A stretch of DNA of 64,000 nt, from positions 124,001-188,000 of the forward strand of contig NZ_JAADJT010000012.1 in assembly GCF_011090165.1 (NCBI RefSeq), in the 5' to 3' direction. Every line of letters starts with the position of its first letter. The first letter of the stretch is position 1. This DNA is from Duganella aceris (GTDB lineage: Bacteria > Pseudomonadota > Gammaproteobacteria > Burkholderiales > Burkholderiaceae_D). Position numbers and translations under genes: made by a program. Shown here piece after piece: positions 48,679 through 59,161 of this stretch. The notes below the pieces were generated by a model. That model worked only from the letters and a program-made list of their open reading frames with translations. It had not been told where the DNA came from and ran no database searches.

Positions 48679-51600
48679 ATGCATCCAAGCATCACCCCCG
48701 GCCTGCTGATTTTGCACGGTAATCAGATGGAACAGCTGCGCGCCGCCGTGTTCCAGTGGCTGCGCAACAATCCGCTGGGGGCGCTGGAATCGGACATCTT
48801 CCTGGTGCAATCGAACGGCGTGGCCGAATGGCTGAAGATCGCGCTGGCCGAGGAGATGCGCATCTGCGCCGCCGCCCGTGTCGCGCTGCCGGCGCGCTTC
48901 CTGTGGGAGACCTATCGCGGCATGCTGGGACGCGAGCGCGTGCCGGTGCGCTCCGCCTTCGATAAAGGCCCGTTGACTTGGCGCCTGATGCGCTTGTTGC
49001 CCACCTTGCTGGCCGATCCCGTGTTCACGCCGCTGCGCCACTTCCTGGCCGACGGCGAGGCCGAGCGGCGCCTGCAACTGGCCGAGCGCCTGGCCGACTT
49101 GTTCGATCAATACCAGGTCTATCGCGCCGACTGGCTGGAGGATTGGGAGTACGGCCGCGACCAGATGCGCAACGCGCGCGGCGAAGCGGTGCCGCTGCCG
49201 GACGATCAGCGCTGGCAAGGCCAGTTGTGGCGCGCCGTGAACGCCGACGTCGAACCGCACGAGCGTGGCCTGGGCCGCGCCACGGTGCACACCGAATTCG
49301 TGCGCGCCAGCGCCGCCGGCGAGGAACCGCTGGGCCGACTGCCGCGCCGCATCGTCATCTTCGGCGTCTCGGCGCTGCCGTATCAGAGTTTGCAGGCGCT
49401 GGCTTCGCTATCGCGCTATACGCAGGTGGTGCTGGCGGTGCCGAATCCATGCCAGTTCTACTGGGGCGACATCATCGAAGGCCGCGACCTGCTGCGTTCC
49501 GCGCATCGCCGCCAGCAGCTGCGCAACGGCCAGGACCTCGGTGCGATCCCGCTGGAAGAACTGCACGCGCACAGCCATCCGCTGCTGGCCAGCTGGGGGC
49601 GGCAGGGCCGCGACTTCATCCGCATGCTGGACGAATTCGATGAGGCCTCCGCCGCGGCCGCCGCCGAAAGCGACGAAGCGTCGCCGCTGCGCATCGATCT
49701 GTTCAGCGAGGGCGAGGGCGAGACCCTGCTGTCGCAGGTGCAGGCCGCCGTGCGCGACCTGCTGCCGCTGTCAGAACACCCGCAGATCGCGCCGCCGGAC
49801 GACGACCGCTCGATCGAATTCCACGTCACCCACAGCGTGCAGCGCGAAGTCGAGGTGCTGCACGACCAGCTGCTGAAGATGTTCGCCGACGACACCAGGC
49901 TGCGTCCGCGCGACGTGGTGGTGATGGTGCCGGACATCGACACCTTCTCCGCCGCCATCCACGCCGTCTTCGCCCAGCATCGCCGCAGCGACCCGCGCTA
50001 CATCCCGTTCGAGATCGGCGACGTCAACGACCGCAGCGTCAACCCGCTGCTGGTGGCGCTGGAATGGTTGCTGCGCCTGCCGCAGCAGCGCTGCCGCCAA
50101 AGCGAAGTGCGCGACCTGCTGGACGTGCCGGCGCTGGCCGCGCGCTTCGGCCTGTATCCGGAAGACTTGCCGACGCTGGGCCTGTGGATCGAAGGCGCCG
50201 GCGTGCGTTGGGGGCTGGACCAGGAGCACCGCAGCGGCCTCGGTCTCGGCCCGGCCGGCGAACAGAACGCCTGGATCTTCGGCGTGCGCCGCATGCTGCT
50301 AGGCTACGCCAGCGGCGACAGCGGCCGCAATGGCGGCGGCAGCTTCGCCGGCATCGAGCCGTACGGAGAAGTCGGCGGGCTGGATGCCGCGCTGGCCGGA
50401 TCGCTGGCGCAGCTGGTCGAAGCGCTGCTGCATTGGCGCGGCGTGCTGGCGCAATCGCGCTCGCCGGCCGAGTGGGGCGTGCAGGCGCGCGCGCTGATGG
50501 CGGCCTTCTTCAAGGGGAACGAGGAGGGCGACCGCCTGACGCTGGCGCAGCTCGACGATGCGCTCAACAACTGGCTGGAGACCTGCGAAGGCGCGGCCTT
50601 CGACGAAGCGGTGCCGCTGGCGGTGCTGCGCGAGGCGTGGCTAGGCTTGCTGGACGAGCCGACGCTGAACCACCAATTCGTCTCCGGCGGCGTGACCTTC
50701 TGCACGCTGATGCCGATGCGCGCGGTGCCGTTCCGCGTGGTCTGCCTGCTGGGCATGAACGACGGCGACTTCCCGCGCCGCGCGCCCAAGGCCGATTTCG
50801 ATTTGCTGTCGCAGCCTGGCCAGGCCCGTCCCGGCGACCGTTCGCGCCGCGACGACGACCGCTACCTGATGCTGGAGGCGCTGCTGGCCGCGCGCGACAA
50901 GCTGTATATCAGCTGGGTCGGCCGCAATGTGCGCGACAACAGCGAACAGCCGCCGTCGGTGCTGGTGTCGCAGTTGCGCGATTATCTGGTCAACGGCTGG
51001 CAACTCGACCTGCACGCGCGCACCACCGAGCATGCGCTGCAACCGTTCAGCCGTCGCTATTTCGAAGCCGGCGGCCTGCTGACCTACGCGCGCGAATGGC
51101 GCGAGGCGCACGGCGAGGAGCTCGCCGAGGGCGCCGCCGCCGAGCTGCCGCCGTACGAGATCGACGACAAGTACCGGCTCAAGCTGTCGGTGCTGGTCAA
51201 CTTCCTGCGCCAGCCGGCGCGCTTCTTCTTCCGCCAGCGCCTCGGCGTGATGTTCGGCGACGCGGCGCTGGTCGGCGAGGACGAGGAGCCGTTCGCGCTC
51301 AACGGGCTGGAACGCTACCAGCTGGAAGACGACATGCTGGGCGGCGATGTCGAAGAGGAGGAGCTGGACCAGGTCTACGACAAGCTCAATGAGCGCGCGA
51401 TGGAGCTGGTGCGCAAGGGCGTGCTGCCGATCGGCTTGATCGGCCAGCAATACCGGCATCAGCTGGTCGAAGCGCTGGCGCCGGTGCGCAGCGCGTGGCT
51501 GACCTTGCGCCAGCATTATCCGCTGACGGCGTCCAAGGTGGCGTTGGACTTGCAACTGGGCGGCGTCCAGCTGGACGACTGGATCGATCAGCTGCGCGGC

Positions 51601-52098
51601 AACGGCGGTGAAACCGTGTGGCTGATGCAGATGTCGTCCAAGGTGACGGACAAGCAGGGCAAGCCGCGCGGCGACAAACTGATCCCGATGTGGCTGCGCC
51701 AGCTGGCGCTGGCGGCGGCCGGCAAGCCGGTCAGCGGCTACCTGGTCGCACGCGACGCCATCGTCACCATGAAACCGCTGGACCAGGCGGAATCGCGCGA
51801 AGCGCTGCGCGAACTGGTCTGCCTGTGGCGCGACGGCATGAACCGCCCCCTGCCGACCGCCTGCAAGACCGCGCTGGCATTGGCGCAGGGCGGCGACGCG
51901 CGCGCGGTCTACGACGGCGGCTTCGAACTCTCCGGCGAGAACGTCGACCTGTGCCTGGCCCGCCTCTGGCCCGACTTCGCCGCGCTGAGCGCGCAGCCGG
52001 ACTTTGCCGACGTGTCGATGGCGCTGTATGGCCCGCTGGCGGACTGGCTGGAACAACACATCACGATAGCCAGGATCAACGGCGAGGAAGCAGCATGA
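48679..52098 (+). CDS. recC: Exodeoxyribonuclease V gamma subunit, RecC
   Basis: The 1139-residue protein starts PGLLILHGNQMEQLRAAVFQWL, with SDIFLVQSNGVAEWLKIALAEE and later MPMRAVPFRVVCLLGMNDGDFPR, all RecC landmarks. RecC is the Chi-scanning, inactivated helicase-like subunit of RecBCD, which processes double-strand breaks for RecA. The gene order recC-recB-recD with ATGA coupling to recB (52095-52098) fits betaproteobacteria. Its length is normal. Confidence 0.95.
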   Translation: MHPSITPGLLILHGNQMEQLRAAVFQWLRNNPLGALESDIFLVQSNGVAEWLKIALAEEMRICAAARVALPARFLWETYRGMLGRERVPVRSAFDKGPLTWRLMRLLPTLLADPVFTPLRHFLADGEAERRLQLAERLADLFDQYQVYRADWLEDWEYGRDQMRNARGEAVPLPDDQRWQGQLWRAVNADVEPHERGLGRATVHTEFVRASAAGEEPLGRLPRRIVIFGVSALPYQSLQALASLSRYTQVVLAVPNPCQFYWGDIIEGRDLLRSAHRRQQLRNGQDLGAIPLEELHAHSHPLLASWGRQGRDFIRMLDEFDEASAAAAAESDEASPLRIDLFSEGEGETLLSQVQAAVRDLLPLSEHPQIAPPDDDRSIEFHVTHSVQREVEVLHDQLLKMFADDTRLRPRDVVVMVPDIDTFSAAIHAVFAQHRRSDPRYIPFEIGDVNDRSVNPLLVALEWLLRLPQQRCRQSEVRDLLDVPALAARFGLYPEDLPTLGLWIEGAGVRWGLDQEHRSGLGLGPAGEQNAWIFGVRRMLLGYASGDSGRNGGGSFAGIEPYGEVGGLDAALAGSLAQLVEALLHWRGVLAQSRSPAEWGVQARALMAAFFKGNEEGDRLTLAQLDDALNNWLETCEGAAFDEAVPLAVLREAWLGLLDEPTLNHQFVSGGVTFCTLMPMRAVPFRVVCLLGMNDGDFPRRAPKADFDLLSQPGQARPGDRSRRDDDRYLMLEALLAARDKLYISWVGRNVRDNSEQPPSVLVSQLRDYLVNGWQLDLHARTTEHALQPFSRRYFEAGGLLTYAREWREAHGEELAEGAAAELPPYEIDDKYRLKLSVLVNFLRQPARFFFRQRLGVMFGDAALVGEDEEPFALNGLERYQLEDDMLGGDVEEEELDQVYDKLNERAMELVRKGVLPIGLIGQQYRHQLVEALAPVRSAWLTLRQHYPLTASKVALDLQLGGVQLDDWIDQLRGNGGETVWLMQMSSKVTDKQGKPRGDKLIPMWLRQLALAAAGKPVSGYLVARDAIVTMKPLDQAESREALRELVCLWRDGMNRPLPTACKTALALAQGGDARAVYDGGFELSGENVDLCLARLWPDFAALSAQPDFADVSMALYGPLADWLEQHITIARINGEEAA

Positions 52099-55000
52099 GC
52101 ACCGCGAACCAACTGGCCCCGCTGACCTTCCCGCTGCACGGCTCGCGCCTGATCGAAGCCAGCGCCGGCACCGGCAAGACCTGGACCATCGCCGCGCTGT
52201 ACGTGCGGCTGGTGCTCGGCCACGGCGGCGAGAACGGCTACCGCCGTCCGCTGCTGCCGGCCGACATCCTGGTGATGACCTTCACCCGCGCCGCCACGCG
52301 CGAGCTGTCCAACCGCGTGCGCGAACGGCTGGTCGAAGCCGCCGCCTACTTCCGCAGCCACGACGACGCGGCCGACGGCGACGCCTACCTCGACCAGATC
52401 CTTGAATCCTATCCCGACCACAGCGCGCGGCAGCAAGCCGCGCACCGCCTGCAACTGGCGGCGGAGACGATGGACGAAGCGGCCATCTTCACCATCGACG
52501 CCTGGTGCCAGCGCATGCTGCGCGAGCACGCCTTCGACAGCGGCAGCCTGTTCGACGAGGAACTGGTCAGCGACGAGCAGGCGCTGTTCGAGGACGCCGC
52601 CAACGATTACTGGCGCCAGCAGGTCTATCCATTGAACGCGGCGTCGCTGGACGCCTTGCTGTCGTGCTGGGGCGACGTGAACGCCTTGAAGCGTTCGATG
52701 CGCGAACTGGTGAAGCGCGCCGACATCATCGGCGACATCGATCCGTCGCAGGCGCTGGCCGGCCTGATCGCCGAGGTGCAGCGCGCGCAGCAGGCGCAAC
52801 TCGTCGCGCTGAAGGATGGCTGGTTGGCGCGCGCCGACCGGATGGAACAATGGATCGCCACCGAGCGCGTGCTGTCGCCCAAATGCTTCAATGGGACCAA
52901 GATGCGCGCCGACTCGGTGACCGGCTGGTTCCGCGCCCTGCGCGAGTGGGCGCGGAATCCGGCCGCCGTCATGCCCGGCCTGTCGGACACCGCCTGGAAG
53001 CGCCTGACGCCGTCCGGCCTGGAAGACGCGTTCTCCAAAGGCTACACCGCCACCGTGCCGGACGACTTCGACGCCGTCGAGCCGCTGAAGCGGGCGCTCG
53101 ACGAGATCGAGCCGCTGTCGCACGTCTTGTACCGCCACGCCGCCGCCGCCGTGTCGCTGCGCATGGCCGAGCTGAAGAAGCGCGGCCGCCAGTTCGGCTT
53201 CGCCGACATGCTGGACCGCTTGAACGCCGCGCTGCAGGGTGAAAACGCCGCCGCGCTGCGCAAGCGCATCACCGACCAGTATCCGGTGGCGATGGTCGAT
53301 GAGTTCCAGGACACCGCGCCGAACCAGTACCAGATCTTCAACCTGCTGTACCGCGTGGCCGACAACGACCCGGAGACGGGCCTGTTCCTGATCGGCGATC
53401 CGAAGCAGTCGATCTACGGCTTCCGTGGCGCCGACATCCACAGCTATCTGTCGGCGCGCAAGGCCACGGCCGGCCGCCACTACCAGCTGGGCACCAACTA
53501 CCGCTCGACCAAGCCGGTGGTGGACGCGGTCAACCGCCTGTTCCTGAACGCCGAAGGCGAGCCGCATGAAGGCGGCTTCCCGCGCGGCGCGTTCCGCTTC
53601 CGCGACGTGGTCTCGCGCGAGAATCCGCTGCCGTTCGAGGCGGTCGGCGCCAAGGGCCGCGACGAGCGCATGGTGACCGCCGACGGCGACGCGCCGGCGC
53701 TGGTCATCGCCTGCAGCGCGACCCAGGAGCTGAAGGCGGAAGGCTACCGCGAATTCTTCGCGCACCACTGCGCCGAGGATATCGTGGCCCGGCTGAACGA
53801 CGAGCGCGCCGGCTTTGACGGCGGCAAGGACGGCTTCGTGCGCCTCAAGCCGGCCGACGTGGCGGTGCTGGTGCGCGACCGCAAGGAAGCGGCCGCGATC
53901 CGCCGCGCACTGCAACGGCGCGGCATCCCCAGCGTCTACCTGTCCGACAAAGACTCGGTCACCGACAGCGAGGAGGCGGCCGACGTGCTGCGCTGGCTGT
54001 CGGCCGTGGCCAATCCGCTCGACGGCGCCCTGGCGCGCGCGGCCTACGCCACCCGCACCAGCGGCTTGCCGCTGGCGGAACTGGCGCGCCTGTCGTCGGA
54101 TGAACTGGCGTGGGAGGAGCGCGTTGAACAATTGAAGGCGCTGCACATCATCTGGCAGCGGCAAGGCGTGCTGGCGATGCTGCGCCGTTTCATCCATGAG
54201 CTGCAACTGCCGGCGGCCCTGCTGCAACAGCCCGGCGGCGAACGCCGCCTGACCAATCTGCTGCATCTGGCCGAACTGCTGCAATCGGCCAGCCGCCAGC
54301 TCGACGGCGAACAGGCGCTGATCCGCTGGCTGGCCGAGCAGATCGAAGGCGGCGAGGGCGCCGGCGACGAGCGCGTGCTGCGGTTGGAAAGCGATGCGGA
54401 GCTGGTGAAGGTGGTCACCGTGCACAAATCGAAGGGCCTGGAGTATCCGCTGGTGTACCTGCCGTTCGCGGTCACGGCGCGCAAGGTGGAGCGGCGCAAC
54501 CGCAGCTTCTTCGAGTTCAGCGACGACGACGGCGTGCGCCGCATCGACATGGCGCTGACCGATACCGCGCTGGAGCTGGTGGAACGGGCGCGCTTGCAGG
54601 AGGATTTGCGCCTGATGTACGTGGCGCTGACGCGCGCCCGCCATTTCCTGTGGCTGGGCGTGACCGCGCTGGCCAGCCGCAAGGCGGGCGACAACACGCT
54701 GCACGATTCGGCGCTCGGCTACCTGCTGACCGGCGGCTCGCCGCTGCCGTCCGAGCTGATGATGGAGCGCTGGGAGCACGCCTGCAAGGACTGCGATCCG
54801 ATCCGCATCACCACGCTGGACATGGCGATGCGGCAGGTCACGCGCCTGAGCCGCGTCGAACAGCGGCCGCCGTTGCTGGAGTCGCCGCAGTACGCCGGCC
54901 GCTTCGAGCGCGATTGGTCGGTGGGCAGTTTCAGTTCGCTGGCGCGGCGCACCGGCCCGACCGGCATCATCGGCGCGGCCGGCCCGGCCTTGGTGCCGCG

Positions 55001-55805
55001 CGACGCGGCGCAGGAAAAGCTGCTGGAAGGCGCCGACTTGCCGGCCACCGCGCCGCCGGCCCGGGTCGAGGACGCGCCGTGGCACCGCTTCCCGCGCGGC
55101 TCGGTGCCGGGCAATTTCCTGCACGAGCAGCTGGAGTGGATGGGACAGGAGGGCTTCGCCATCGTCGACGACGAGAACTTCAACGCGCGGCTGACGCGCC
55201 GCGTCGAACGCGCCGGCTGGGGCAACCGGCTGGACGACACGCTGGCCTGGCTGCGCGAAATCGCCACCACGCCGCTGCCGCATTTGAACGCGCCGCTGAG
55301 CCGCATCGACTCGCCGCTGCCGGAGATGGAGTTCTGGTTCCCCAGCGAGCGCCTGAGCACCGGCGCGCTCGACAAGCTGTGCGCCGAGCGCCTGCTGGGC
55401 GGCGTGGCGCGGCCCGCACTACCGGAGCGGCAGCTGCACGGCATGCTGAAAGGCTTCGCCGACCTGGTGTTCGAGCACGAGGGCCGCTATTGGGTGCTGG
55501 ACTACAAATCCAACGCGCTGGGCGCGGGCGACGCCGCCTATCATCAGCCGGCGCTGGTGGCGGCGATGGCCGACCACCGCTACGACATCCAGGGCGCGAT
55601 CTACATGCTGGCGCTGCACCGGCTGCTGCAAAGCCGCCTGGGCGACGACTACGATCCGGCCGAACAGCTGGGCGGGGCGATCTTCCTGTTCCTGCGCGGC
55701 ATAGCCAATCCGCAGACGCGCGGTTGCTATTGGATGGCGCCCGATCCGGCATTGCTGGATGGGCTGGACCGCTTGCTGGACACCGAGGCACACGATGAGT
55801 ATTGA
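52095..55805 (+). CDS. recB: Exodeoxyribonuclease V beta subunit, RecB
   Basis: The 1236-residue protein combines an SF1A helicase and a nuclease. Visible: Walker A EASAGTGKTWTIAALY, DILVMTFTRAATRELSNRVRE, Walker B-type VAMVDEFQDTAPNQY, GDPKQSIYGFRGADI, VVTVHKSKGLEYPLVYLPF, VALTRARH, and the C-terminal nuclease motif WVLDYKSNALG (the D-Y-K of the RecB nuclease). The ATG at 52095 overlaps the recC stop, and its end overlaps recD by 11 bases. Confidence 0.96.
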   Translation: MSTANQLAPLTFPLHGSRLIEASAGTGKTWTIAALYVRLVLGHGGENGYRRPLLPADILVMTFTRAATRELSNRVRERLVEAAAYFRSHDDAADGDAYLDQILESYPDHSARQQAAHRLQLAAETMDEAAIFTIDAWCQRMLREHAFDSGSLFDEELVSDEQALFEDAANDYWRQQVYPLNAASLDALLSCWGDVNALKRSMRELVKRADIIGDIDPSQALAGLIAEVQRAQQAQLVALKDGWLARADRMEQWIATERVLSPKCFNGTKMRADSVTGWFRALREWARNPAAVMPGLSDTAWKRLTPSGLEDAFSKGYTATVPDDFDAVEPLKRALDEIEPLSHVLYRHAAAAVSLRMAELKKRGRQFGFADMLDRLNAALQGENAAALRKRITDQYPVAMVDEFQDTAPNQYQIFNLLYRVADNDPETGLFLIGDPKQSIYGFRGADIHSYLSARKATAGRHYQLGTNYRSTKPVVDAVNRLFLNAEGEPHEGGFPRGAFRFRDVVSRENPLPFEAVGAKGRDERMVTADGDAPALVIACSATQELKAEGYREFFAHHCAEDIVARLNDERAGFDGGKDGFVRLKPADVAVLVRDRKEAAAIRRALQRRGIPSVYLSDKDSVTDSEEAADVLRWLSAVANPLDGALARAAYATRTSGLPLAELARLSSDELAWEERVEQLKALHIIWQRQGVLAMLRRFIHELQLPAALLQQPGGERRLTNLLHLAELLQSASRQLDGEQALIRWLAEQIEGGEGAGDERVLRLESDAELVKVVTVHKSKGLEYPLVYLPFAVTARKVERRNRSFFEFSDDDGVRRIDMALTDTALELVERARLQEDLRLMYVALTRARHFLWLGVTALASRKAGDNTLHDSALGYLLTGGSPLPSELMMERWEHACKDCDPIRITTLDMAMRQVTRLSRVEQRPPLLESPQYAGRFERDWSVGSFSSLARRTGPTGIIGAAGPALVPRDAAQEKLLEGADLPATAPPARVEDAPWHRFPRGSVPGNFLHEQLEWMGQEGFAIVDDENFNARLTRRVERAGWGNRLDDTLAWLREIATTPLPHLNAPLSRIDSPLPEMEFWFPSERLSTGALDKLCAERLLGGVARPALPERQLHGMLKGFADLVFEHEGRYWVLDYKSNALGAGDAAYHQPALVAAMADHRYDIQGAIYMLALHRLLQSRLGDDYDPAEQLGGAIFLFLRGIANPQTRGCYWMAPDPALLDGLDRLLDTEAHDEY

Positions 55806-57759
55806 ATTATTGGCGCAGGTCGACGCGCTGACCGAGAACGGCCAGCTGCGCCGTTTGAGCGGCGCCTTCGCGCGCTTCATCGCCAGCGTCGGCGGCGGCT
55901 CGCCGCAGCTGATGCTGGCGTGCGTATTGCTGTCCGAGCTGGAGGGGCGCGGCCACAGCTGCCTGGTGCTGGGTGAGCTGTCGTCCGATCCGGCCGCGCT
56001 GCTGGGCTGGAGCGGCGACGAATGGCGCGCGCTGCGCGACACCGTCGCCGATTGGCCGAAGAACGCCGCCGCGTGGCAAACGCTGTTGGCGGCCTGCGAC
56101 CAGGTCTGGGCGGTCGGTGACCTCGACTTCCAGCAGCCGCTGGTGCTGGACGGCGAGCGCCTGTATCTGCGCCGCTACTACCGCGACGAGACCAGCGTGG
56201 CGGACGCGGTGCGCGGCCGCGCCCTGGGCGGCGTGCTGGCGGCCGACGCCGATGCCGAAACCGCCGAAGTGCGGCGCTGGCTGGATATCCTGTTCCCGCA
56301 TCCGGCGCGCGGCGGCGACACCGATTGGCAGAAGGTCGCCTGCGCGGTGGCGATGCGCGGCAAGTTGGGCATCATCACGGGCGGCCCGGGCACCGGCAAG
56401 ACCTACACCGTGGCGCGTCTATTGGCCTTGTTGTTCGCCACCGCCGGCGAGCGCCAGGCCGGCTTGCGCATCGCCTTGGCGGCGCCGACCGGCAAGGCGG
56501 CGGCGCGTTTGAAGCAATCGATCGATGTGGCGCTGGACGACCTGGCCGACAAAGCCGGATCGGCCTTGCCGCTGCGCGACCTGGCCAGCCGCATGGGCGC
56601 GGCGCGCACCTTGCATAGCCTGCTGGGCGCGCGGCCGAACACCCGCGCCTTCCTGCATCATGCCGGCAATCCGCTGGATGTCGACGTGCTGATCGTCGAC
56701 GAGGCGTCGATGATCCACCTGGAGATGATGTCGGCGCTGCTGGCCGCGCTGCCGGCCGGCGCGACCTTGATTCTGCTCGGCGACAAAGACCAGCTGGCGT
56801 CGGTGGAGGCGGGCGCGGTGCTGGGCGACTTGTGCCACAACGCCGAAGCCGGCGCGTATCTGCCGGAGACGCTGTCGTATGTGCACGCCAGCACCGGCCA
56901 GCGGATTCCCGACAGCTTCGCCGGCGACGGCGGGCCGATCGCGCAGCAGACGGTGATGCTGCGCGAAAGCCGGCGCTTCGGCGGCCCGATCGGCGCGCTG
57001 GCGCTGGCGGTCAACGCCGGCCACGCGGCGGCGGCGGTCGAGGTGCTGCGCGCCGGCGAGGACGGCAAGGTGGCGTGGATCGATCCGGCACAGCCTTCCG
57101 ATCTGCTGCAGCTGGCGTTGGCCGGCCGTGCCGGCGCGGCCGGCGGCTACCAGGCCTACCTGAAGATGATCAAGGCCGGGCCGCCCGAAGGCGACGAGGC
57201 CGGCCATCTGGCCTGGGTCAAGACGGTGCTGACCAGCTTTGAAAGCTTCCGCATCCTGTGCGCGGTGCGCGAGGGCGAGTGGGGCGTCGGCGGCTTGAAC
57301 GATGTGATCGAGCAGCGCTTGCAGACGGCCGGCCTGCTCAAGCGCAGCGGCGAATGGTATGCGGGGCGGCCGGTGATGGTGACCCGCAACGATTACGGCA
57401 CCAATGTCTTCAACGGCGATATCGGCCTGACCTTGCCGGATCCGGCGCGTCCCGGCGCGCTGCGGGTGTATTTCTCGGACGGCGAAAAAGTGCGCAGCGT
57501 GCTGGCGACGCGGCTGCGCAATGTGGAGACCGCGTTCGCGATGACCGTGCATAAATCGCAGGGCTCGGAGTTCCTGCACACGGTGCTGGTGCTGCCGAAG
57601 GAGAAAGGCGGCATGCTGGCGCGCGAATTGATCTACACCGGCATCACGCGCGCGCGCGACTACTTCACGCTGCTGACGCCGAACGGCCAGGTGCTGCTCG
57701 ACGCCATCGCCTTGCGCACGCAGCGCGCTTCCGGCCTGCGCGGCCTGCTGGGCAATTAG
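55795..57759 (+). CDS. recD: Exodeoxyribonuclease V alpha subunit, RecD
   Basis: The 654-residue SF1B helicase has Walker A ITGGPGTGKTYTVARLLALL, Walker B VDVLIVDEASMIHLEM, LILLGDKDQLASVEAGAVLGDL and the C-terminal FAMTVHKSQGSEFLHTVLVLP and YTGITRARDYFTLL. It is the 5'-3' motor of RecBCD and regulates the switch at Chi. It overlaps recB by 11 bases. Downstream a hairpin lies between recD and the convergent pbpG-like gene. Confidence 0.96.
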   Translation: MSIELLAQVDALTENGQLRRLSGAFARFIASVGGGSPQLMLACVLLSELEGRGHSCLVLGELSSDPAALLGWSGDEWRALRDTVADWPKNAAAWQTLLAACDQVWAVGDLDFQQPLVLDGERLYLRRYYRDETSVADAVRGRALGGVLAADADAETAEVRRWLDILFPHPARGGDTDWQKVACAVAMRGKLGIITGGPGTGKTYTVARLLALLFATAGERQAGLRIALAAPTGKAAARLKQSIDVALDDLADKAGSALPLRDLASRMGAARTLHSLLGARPNTRAFLHHAGNPLDVDVLIVDEASMIHLEMMSALLAALPAGATLILLGDKDQLASVEAGAVLGDLCHNAEAGAYLPETLSYVHASTGQRIPDSFAGDGGPIAQQTVMLRESRRFGGPIGALALAVNAGHAAAAVEVLRAGEDGKVAWIDPAQPSDLLQLALAGRAGAAGGYQAYLKMIKAGPPEGDEAGHLAWVKTVLTSFESFRILCAVREGEWGVGGLNDVIEQRLQTAGLLKRSGEWYAGRPVMVTRNDYGTNVFNGDIGLTLPDPARPGALRVYFSDGEKVRSVLATRLRNVETAFAMTVHKSQGSEFLHTVLVLPKEKGGMLARELIYTGITRARDYFTLLTPNGQVLLDAIALRTQRASGLRGLLGN

Positions 57760-57762
57760 GCG

Positions 57763-57790
57763 AAAAAAAAACCGGACCCCCGGTCCGGTT
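57763..57790 (-). terminator. Terminator for the pbpG-like gene
   Basis: On the minus strand the stem ACCGGACC / GGTCCGGT with a 3-base loop is followed by eight or nine T. It lies just past the stop at 57802. Transcripts from recD would also form the hairpin, but without a T-run. Confidence 0.85.
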
Positions 57791-57801
57791 GTCGCTGCCG
57801 C

Positions 57802-58674
57802 TTACATCGCGCGGCGCGTGCGCTTGCTTTGCTTGACGGCTTTCTTCTTGGCTTTGACCGAGGCCTTCATGACTTTCGGCGTGTCGTCAGGACCGGCGAC
57901 GAAGCGGCGGATGTTGAACGCGTCCATCAAACGGGCCGAGCTGGCCTTGGCGTTCAACAGCACCAGCGTATTGGTCTTGCCGCCCGACTTGAAGCGCATG
58001 ATCAGGCAACGGCCGGCTTCCTCGGTGTAGCCGGTCTTGGACAGGCCGACATCCCAGCCCTTGGCGCCGACCAGGCGGTTGGTGTTGTGGTACTCGACCT
58101 TGCGGCCCTTGATGTTGATCACGTCCTTGGTGTCGGTGGTGATGCGGCGGATCTCGGCATAGGTCGAGGCGGCGCTGGCCATCTTGATCAGGTCGGTCGC
58201 GGTGGAGCGGTTGTTCGGCGACAGGCCGGTCGGCTCTTCGATCACGGTCTGGGTCAGGCCCAGCGCGCGGATCTTGGCGTTGACCGCCGCCTTGAACGCC
58301 GGCTGGCCGCCGGGGAAGGTGCGCGCCAGCGAGGCGGCGGCGCGGTTATCCGACGACATCAGCGCCAGTTGCAGCACGTCGCGGCGGGCGATCTCGGCGC
58401 CGACCGGCACACGCGAGGTGCTGTGCTTGAGCATGTCGACGTCGGCGCGATCGATGCTGATCGGCTGGTCCATATCGAGTTTGGAGTCCAGCACCACCAT
58501 CGCGGTCATCAGCTTGGTCAGCGAGGCGATGGGAACCTGGACGTTGGCGTTCTTTTCAAGCAGTATCTTGCCGGTGTCGTCTTCGACGACCAGCACCGAC
58601 TGCGAGCCGAGCGGTACCGCGAGGGCTGCAGCGGTAAACGTACTCAGCAATACAGCAACAATTTTCTTGAGCAT
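57802..58674 (-). CDS. pbpG: D-alanyl-D-alanine endopeptidase, PBP7-type
   Basis: The protein has about 290 residues from the ATG at 58674, which gives the signal peptide MLKKIVAVLLSTFTAAALAV. The three penicillin-binding motifs are present: S-x-x-K in SLTK (51-54), S-x-N in SSDN, and K-T-G in LSKTGYTEEAG. It cleaves peptide crosslinks in the periplasmic cell wall. The C-terminal tail is very basic (KASVKAKKKAVKQSKRTRR), which may hold it to the wall or membrane. Family length fits (about 300). Confidence 0.9.
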   Translation of the reverse strand: MLKKIVAVLLSTFTAAALAVPLGSQSVLVVEDDTGKILLEKNANVQVPIASLTKLMTAMVVLDSKLDMDQPISIDRADVDMLKHSTSRVPVGAEIARRDVLQLALMSSDNRAAASLARTFPGGQPAFKAAVNAKIRALGLTQTVIEEPTGLSPNNRSTATDLIKMASAASTYAEIRRITTDTKDVINIKGRKVEYHNTNRLVGAKGWDVGLSKTGYTEEAGRCLIMRFKSGGKTNTLVLLNAKASSARLMDAFNIRRFVAGPDDTPKVMKASVKAKKKAVKQSKRTRRAM

Positions 58675-58805
58675 GGCGGGTATTCTGTGGGAGATGGAGT
58701 AGCTGTGGGGCAATACGAAGGATAGACAATAACATTAAAGTGGTTTCTCGTCTATTGAATGCAAGTGCACGATTCCATTAATTTGTTTCCATGGCGTGAT
58801 ACAAA

Positions 58806-58837
58806 CAAAAAAGCCCCGGGACGGCGGTCGCGGGGCT
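58806..58837 (-). terminator. Terminator after the molbindin gene
   Basis: The minus-strand stem AGCCCCG / CGGGGCT with a 12-base loop is followed by six T. It lies 20 bases past the stop at 58857. Confidence 0.8.
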
Positions 58838-58856
58838 GGCGGGAGGGTGTGGCGGA

Positions 58857-59078
58857 TCAGCTGCTGATCTTGGCGATCGACACTTCCGTCGATTTGACCA
58901 GGGCGATGACTTCGCTGCCCACTTTCAGGTCCAGGTCGTGGATCGAGCGCGAGGTGATCACCGAGGTGACGATACCGTGCTGGGTCTCGACATCGACTTC
59001 CGAGACCACCGGTCCGAAGATGATTTCCTTGATTTTGCCGCGGAACTGGTTACGTACGTTGATTTCAGAAATGGCCAT
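58857..59078 (-). CDS. Single-domain molybdopterin/molybdate-binding protein (molbindin, Mop)
   Basis: The 73-residue protein is one TOBE/Mop domain: MAISEINVRNQFRGKIKEI, then VSEVDVETQHGIVTSVITSRSI and VGSEVIALVKSTEVSIAKI. Mop proteins bind molybdate or similar oxyanions as hexamers in the cytoplasm. AAGGAAG precedes the ATG at 59078. It lies 83 bases downstream of the sulfate-binding protein gene on the same strand, so the two may share a transcript linking sulfate and molybdate handling. Confidence 0.9.
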   Translation of the reverse strand: MAISEINVRNQFRGKIKEIIFGPVVSEVDVETQHGIVTSVITSRSIHDLDLKVGSEVIALVKSTEVSIAKISS

Positions 59079-59161
59079 CGCGCTTCCTTTGAGTGGTTGA
59101 TTGGTACACCACCAGAGTACGGGCGCGACGGCCATTTGGGAACGAATCGATCCGTATATGG

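Noticed and set aside
51909..55283. A 1124-codon antisense frame across recB
   Set aside because: Arg/Gln/Ala-rich composition without motifs, opposite an intact RecB with all helicase and nuclease motifs.
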